A stretch of DNA of 7,175 bases from Christensenella sp. UBA5394 (lineage in GTDB: Bacteria > Bacillota > Clostridia > Christensenellales > CAG-138). Numbering within the stretch: the first letter of the stretch is position 1; every line of letters begins with the position of its first letter. This document shows, piece after piece, positions 5,823-7,175 of the stretch. The notes beneath the pieces are model-generated. The model was not told the origin of the DNA and ran no database searches. It saw only the letters and a list, made by a program, of their open reading frames with translations. The stretch spans positions 24,808 through 31,982 of the forward strand of contig DHOI01000075.1 in assembly GCA_002409725.1 (NCBI GenBank), read 5' to 3'. The position numbers and the translations under genes were made by a program.

Positions 5823-6326
5823 TTAAACGGCCTTGATGCTATGGATGCGAAGCCCTTGCGGCTCCGTGCCCATGGCTGTGGCCAACGCCGCGGCTATAGC
5901 GGCGACAAACTGTGCGCGATCATGGGACTGCCCGCCGCCAATACGGCGGATGGAGCGGATGCGAAGGCCCTGAGGCTCCGTTCCCATGGCGGTGGCAATA
6001 GCAGCGGAAACAGCGGCTACGAACTGCGTGTGATCCCCACCAAGCTGCGCCGAACCAACGCGGCGGATGGAGCGGATGCGAAGCCCCCGGGGTTCCGTTC
6101 CCATGGCAGTAGCGATGGCTGCGGATACGGCGGCTACGAACTGCGCGCGATCCGCGATCGGCAGCTCGACGGGCGCCGCGATGGGCGCTGCCTTTTGCGC
6201 AGCAGGCGCCGCCTTTTCATCATGGCTGGATGCGGATGACCTGCGCAGGAGCTTCCAGCAGAGCATTACCACAAAAGCGGCGGCCATGCCAAGGAAGAAA
6301 GCCCCCCACGGACTGATGCTTTGCAT
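5823..6326 (-). CDS. oadG: OadG-like membrane subunit with a triplicated C-terminal module
   Basis: A 167-residue protein with the OadG layout. A short N-terminus is followed by one membrane helix (about residues 7-24, rich in Ala/Phe/Val and ended by KLLRR), then an Ala/Pro-rich cytoplasmic linker (36-58). In decarboxylase complexes OadG anchors the carboxyltransferase to the membrane and assists assembly. The rest is three near-copies of a module with pattern QFVAAxxAAxATAMGTEPxG followed by LRIxSI, at 62-87, 101-126 and 139-164. Each looks like one Ala-rich helix plus a basic beta strand. The frame extends 28 codons further up to 6410, but the ATG at 6326 has GGGAGG nine bases upstream and starts just before the membrane helix. 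It is the first gene of the decarboxylase operon. Assignment rests on architecture, C-terminal motif and neighbours; no zinc ligands are evident. Confidence 0.75.
   Translation of the reverse strand: MQSISPWGAFFLGMAAAFVVMLCWKLLRRSSASSHDEKAAPAAQKAAPIAAPVELPIADRAQFVAAVSAAIATAMGTEPRGLRIRSIRRVGSAQLGGDHTQFVAAVSAAIATAMGTEPQGLRIRSIRRIGGGQSHDRAQFVAAIAAALATAMGTEPQGLRIHSIKAV
5835..6143 (-). repeat. Three in-frame tandem repeats in the OadG-like gene
   Basis: Repeat cores of 78 bp lie at 6066-6143, 5949-6026 and 5835-5912, with periods of 117 and 114 bp (39 and 38 codons). Copies 1 and 2 differ at only one of 26 residues (R80 versus Q119) but at ten synonymous codon positions. Copy 3 has four amino-acid changes against copy 2 plus many silent ones. 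The spacers (for example IRRVGSAQLGGD and IRRIGGGQSHD) are less conserved in the middle. Confidence 0.9.
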
Positions 6327-6341
6327 GGTAAAAATCCTCCC

Positions 6342-6360
6342 TTCTAAGTTATTCTTAGAA
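6342..6360 (-). promoter_or_regulatory. Leader hairpin directly before the oadG-like ribosome site
   Basis: Perfect 7-bp arms TTCTAAG (6342-6348) and CTTAGAA (6354-6360) enclose a five-base loop. On the minus strand the stem ends immediately before GGGAGG, the ribosome site of the OadG-like gene. It may set accessibility of that site or be a cis-acting mRNA element. Its AU-rich stem would be only moderately stable. Confidence 0.45.
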
Positions 6361-6369
6361 TACGAAATC

Positions 6370-6386
6370 AAGCATAAGTTATGCTT
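6370..6386. promoter_or_regulatory. 17-bp near-perfect dyad, possible operator
   Basis: AAGCATAA and TTATGCTT form perfect 8-bp arms around a single central G. A one-base centre is too tight for a good RNA hairpin, so the symmetry fits better with a dimeric DNA-binding protein. It lies about 45-60 bases downstream of the predicted transcription start, where a repressor could block elongation. No binding protein can be named. Confidence 0.4.
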
Positions 6387-6400
6387 ATATTTATTGCAGG

Positions 6401-6421
6401 GAAGCGGCATAAAGCCGCTTC
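6401..6421 (-). promoter_or_regulatory. GC-rich hairpin near the 5' end of the decarboxylase leader
   Basis: Perfect 8-bp arms GAAGCGGC (6401-6408) and GCCGCTTC (6414-6421) enclose the loop ATAAA. It begins about nine bases after the predicted transcription start. No U-run follows (CCUGCAAUAAAU on the minus strand), so it is unlikely to be a simple attenuator. A 5'-end mRNA stabilising stem is a reasonable guess. Confidence 0.5.
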
Positions 6422-6436
6422 ACCCCTATTATTTGT

Positions 6437-6465
6437 ATTTTACATAAAAATGCCTATTGGTGCAA
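6437..6465 (-). promoter_or_regulatory. Sigma-70-type promoter for the decarboxylase operon
   Basis: On the minus strand TTGCAC (6460-6465) is followed after 17 bases by TAAAAT (6437-6442). The -10 matches five of six consensus bases; the -35 only three. Start of transcription would be near 6430, giving a leader of about 104 bases with three inverted repeats. The -35 begins with the same TTGCA as the surE promoter. Confidence 0.5.
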
Positions 6466-6531
6466 GAACAATCGCAAAATAGGGAAAATTAATTTTGAGC
6501 TATTTTAATTTATTATAACTCTAGCAAATAA

Positions 6532-7175
6532 TCATTCCTGGCCGTCACCCAGGGCCGCCCATTCCGCCTCGCTCAGAGGCCTGTGGCTGCCGCTGGGCAG
6601 GCCGCCCAGGTGCAGGGGGCCCAGGGCTACGCGGCGCAGCATCAACGTTTCGTGCCCCACGGCGGTCAGCATGCGGCGTACCTGGCGGTTACGCCCCTCG
6701 TGGATGGTGATGTTGAAGGCCGTATTGCCGTTTTTCAGGCTGTGCACTTCCTCCACCCGGGCGGGCGAAGTCATACCATCCTCCAGCATCACGCCTTGTT
6801 CTAGCGCCGCTTTTTGCGTCTGCGTAAGCGTGCCGTCACAAACGACGGAATAGGTTTTGCCGAGTTGAAATTTGGGGTGGGTCAGGCGGTAGGCAAGCTC
6901 GCCGTCGTTGGTCATCACCAGGAGACCCTCGGAATCGTAGTCCAGCCGGCCCACATTATAGACCCGCGCAGGCAGATCCTTCACATAATCCATCACCGTG
7001 GGCCTGCCCTCAGGGTCTGCTGCGGTGCACATCACGCCTTTGGGCTTGTTAAGGATCACGGTGAGCCGCGTTTCCTCTAAGCGAAGGGCCTTGCCGTCCA
7101 GCTCCACGGCGTCCAAAATCGGGTCTACGGAGCTGCCGAGGGCGGCGATTTCTCCGTTTACTCGCACGCGGCCTG
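6532..7175 (-). CDS. rluB: 23S rRNA pseudouridine synthase RluB, N-terminus cut by window edge
   Basis: Isomerises a uridine in 23S rRNA (position 2605 in E. coli numbering, from family knowledge) to pseudouridine. The visible part has 213 residues. It opens with GRVRVNGE, the end of the S4 RNA-binding domain, so the true start lies beyond the right edge and the GTG at 7167 is an internal valine codon. The RluB/RsuA signatures follow: NKPKGVMCTAADPEGRPTV; the catalytic motif GRLDYDSEGLLVMTNDGELA, whose Asp is about residue 78 of the visible part; and EGRNRQVRRMLTAVGHE, then LRRVALGPLHLGGLPSG. It ends at TGA 6532. About 25-30 N-terminal residues should be missing. No good terminator follows; only a weak AT-rich stem (6497-6503 with 6515-6521) without a U-run is present, so read-through into the decarboxylase operon is possible. 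Confidence 0.94.
   Translation of the reverse strand, partial: GRVRVNGEIAALGSSVDPILDAVELDGKALRLEETRLTVILNKPKGVMCTAADPEGRPTVMDYVKDLPARVYNVGRLDYDSEGLLVMTNDGELAYRLTHPKFQLGKTYSVVCDGTLTQTQKAALEQGVMLEDGMTSPARVEEVHSLKNGNTAFNITIHEGRNRQVRRMLTAVGHETLMLRRVALGPLHLGGLPSGSHRPLSEAEWAALGDGQE

Noticed and set aside
5835..6143. CRISPR-like or recent slippage repeat array
   Set aside because: The repeats are in frame, encode near-identical protein and differ at many silent sites, so they are a domain duplication inside a gene.
6327..6410. 28-codon N-terminal extension of the OadG-like protein
   Set aside because: The ATG at 6326 has a strong ribosome site and gives the expected short N-terminus before the membrane helix; the extension runs through leader dyads.
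6497..6521. Rho-independent terminator after rluB
   Set aside because: The stem GAGUUAU/AUAGCUC is short, AU-rich, includes a wobble, has an 11-base loop and lacks a U-run.
7165..7167. GTG as the start codon of RluB
   Set aside because: The reading frame continues to the window edge as GRVRVNGE, the middle of the S4 domain, so this GTG is an internal valine.

Overview
The window reads as chromosome of an anaerobic clostridial-type Firmicute with fairly high GC, inferred from strong AGGAGG ribosome sites, GC-rich third codon positions, an oxaloacetate-decarboxylase-like biotin module and the gene content. I cannot name a genus. All eight genes lie on the minus strand, so transcription runs from the right edge to the left. 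There is no tRNA, rRNA, CRISPR array, insertion sequence or phage gene.

From right to left: (1) the 23S rRNA pseudouridine synthase RluB, whose N-terminus is cut by the right edge; (2) an AT-rich gap (6327-6531) with a promoter and a leader holding three inverted repeats; (3) a biotin-dependent decarboxylase module of a one-helix membrane OadG-like subunit, a free-standing biotin carrier protein and an OadA/PycB carboxyltransferase subunit; (4) a weak terminator and a second promoter in a gap rich in TGCA (3689-3887); (5) a tight operon of SurE nucleotidase, an RpiR-type regulator (3 bp after surE) and an HI0933/YhiN-family flavoprotein (4-bp overlap with the regulator); (6) a 123-bp gap with a GC-rich palindrome; (7) cytidylate kinase, nearly complete but running off the left edge.

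The decarboxylase module supplies the carboxyltransferase, the biotin carrier and the membrane anchor subunit. The sodium-pumping beta subunit and a biotin carboxylase are both absent from the window, so whether the complex is a Na+-translocating decarboxylase or part of a carboxylase/transcarboxylase is open. RluB, the flavoprotein and cytidylate kinase belong to a housekeeping neighbourhood that, from memory, is often contiguous in clostridia. The decarboxylase and surE-rpiR blocks would then be insertions into it.

The most unusual feature is the OadG-like protein. Its soluble part consists of three tandem copies of a module of about 38 residues that, as I recall, is usually single. The copies are nearly identical in protein but have many synonymous differences, so they are retained by selection and are not a recent slippage event. 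I found no clear wholly new system; the remaining findings are regulatory structures and context.
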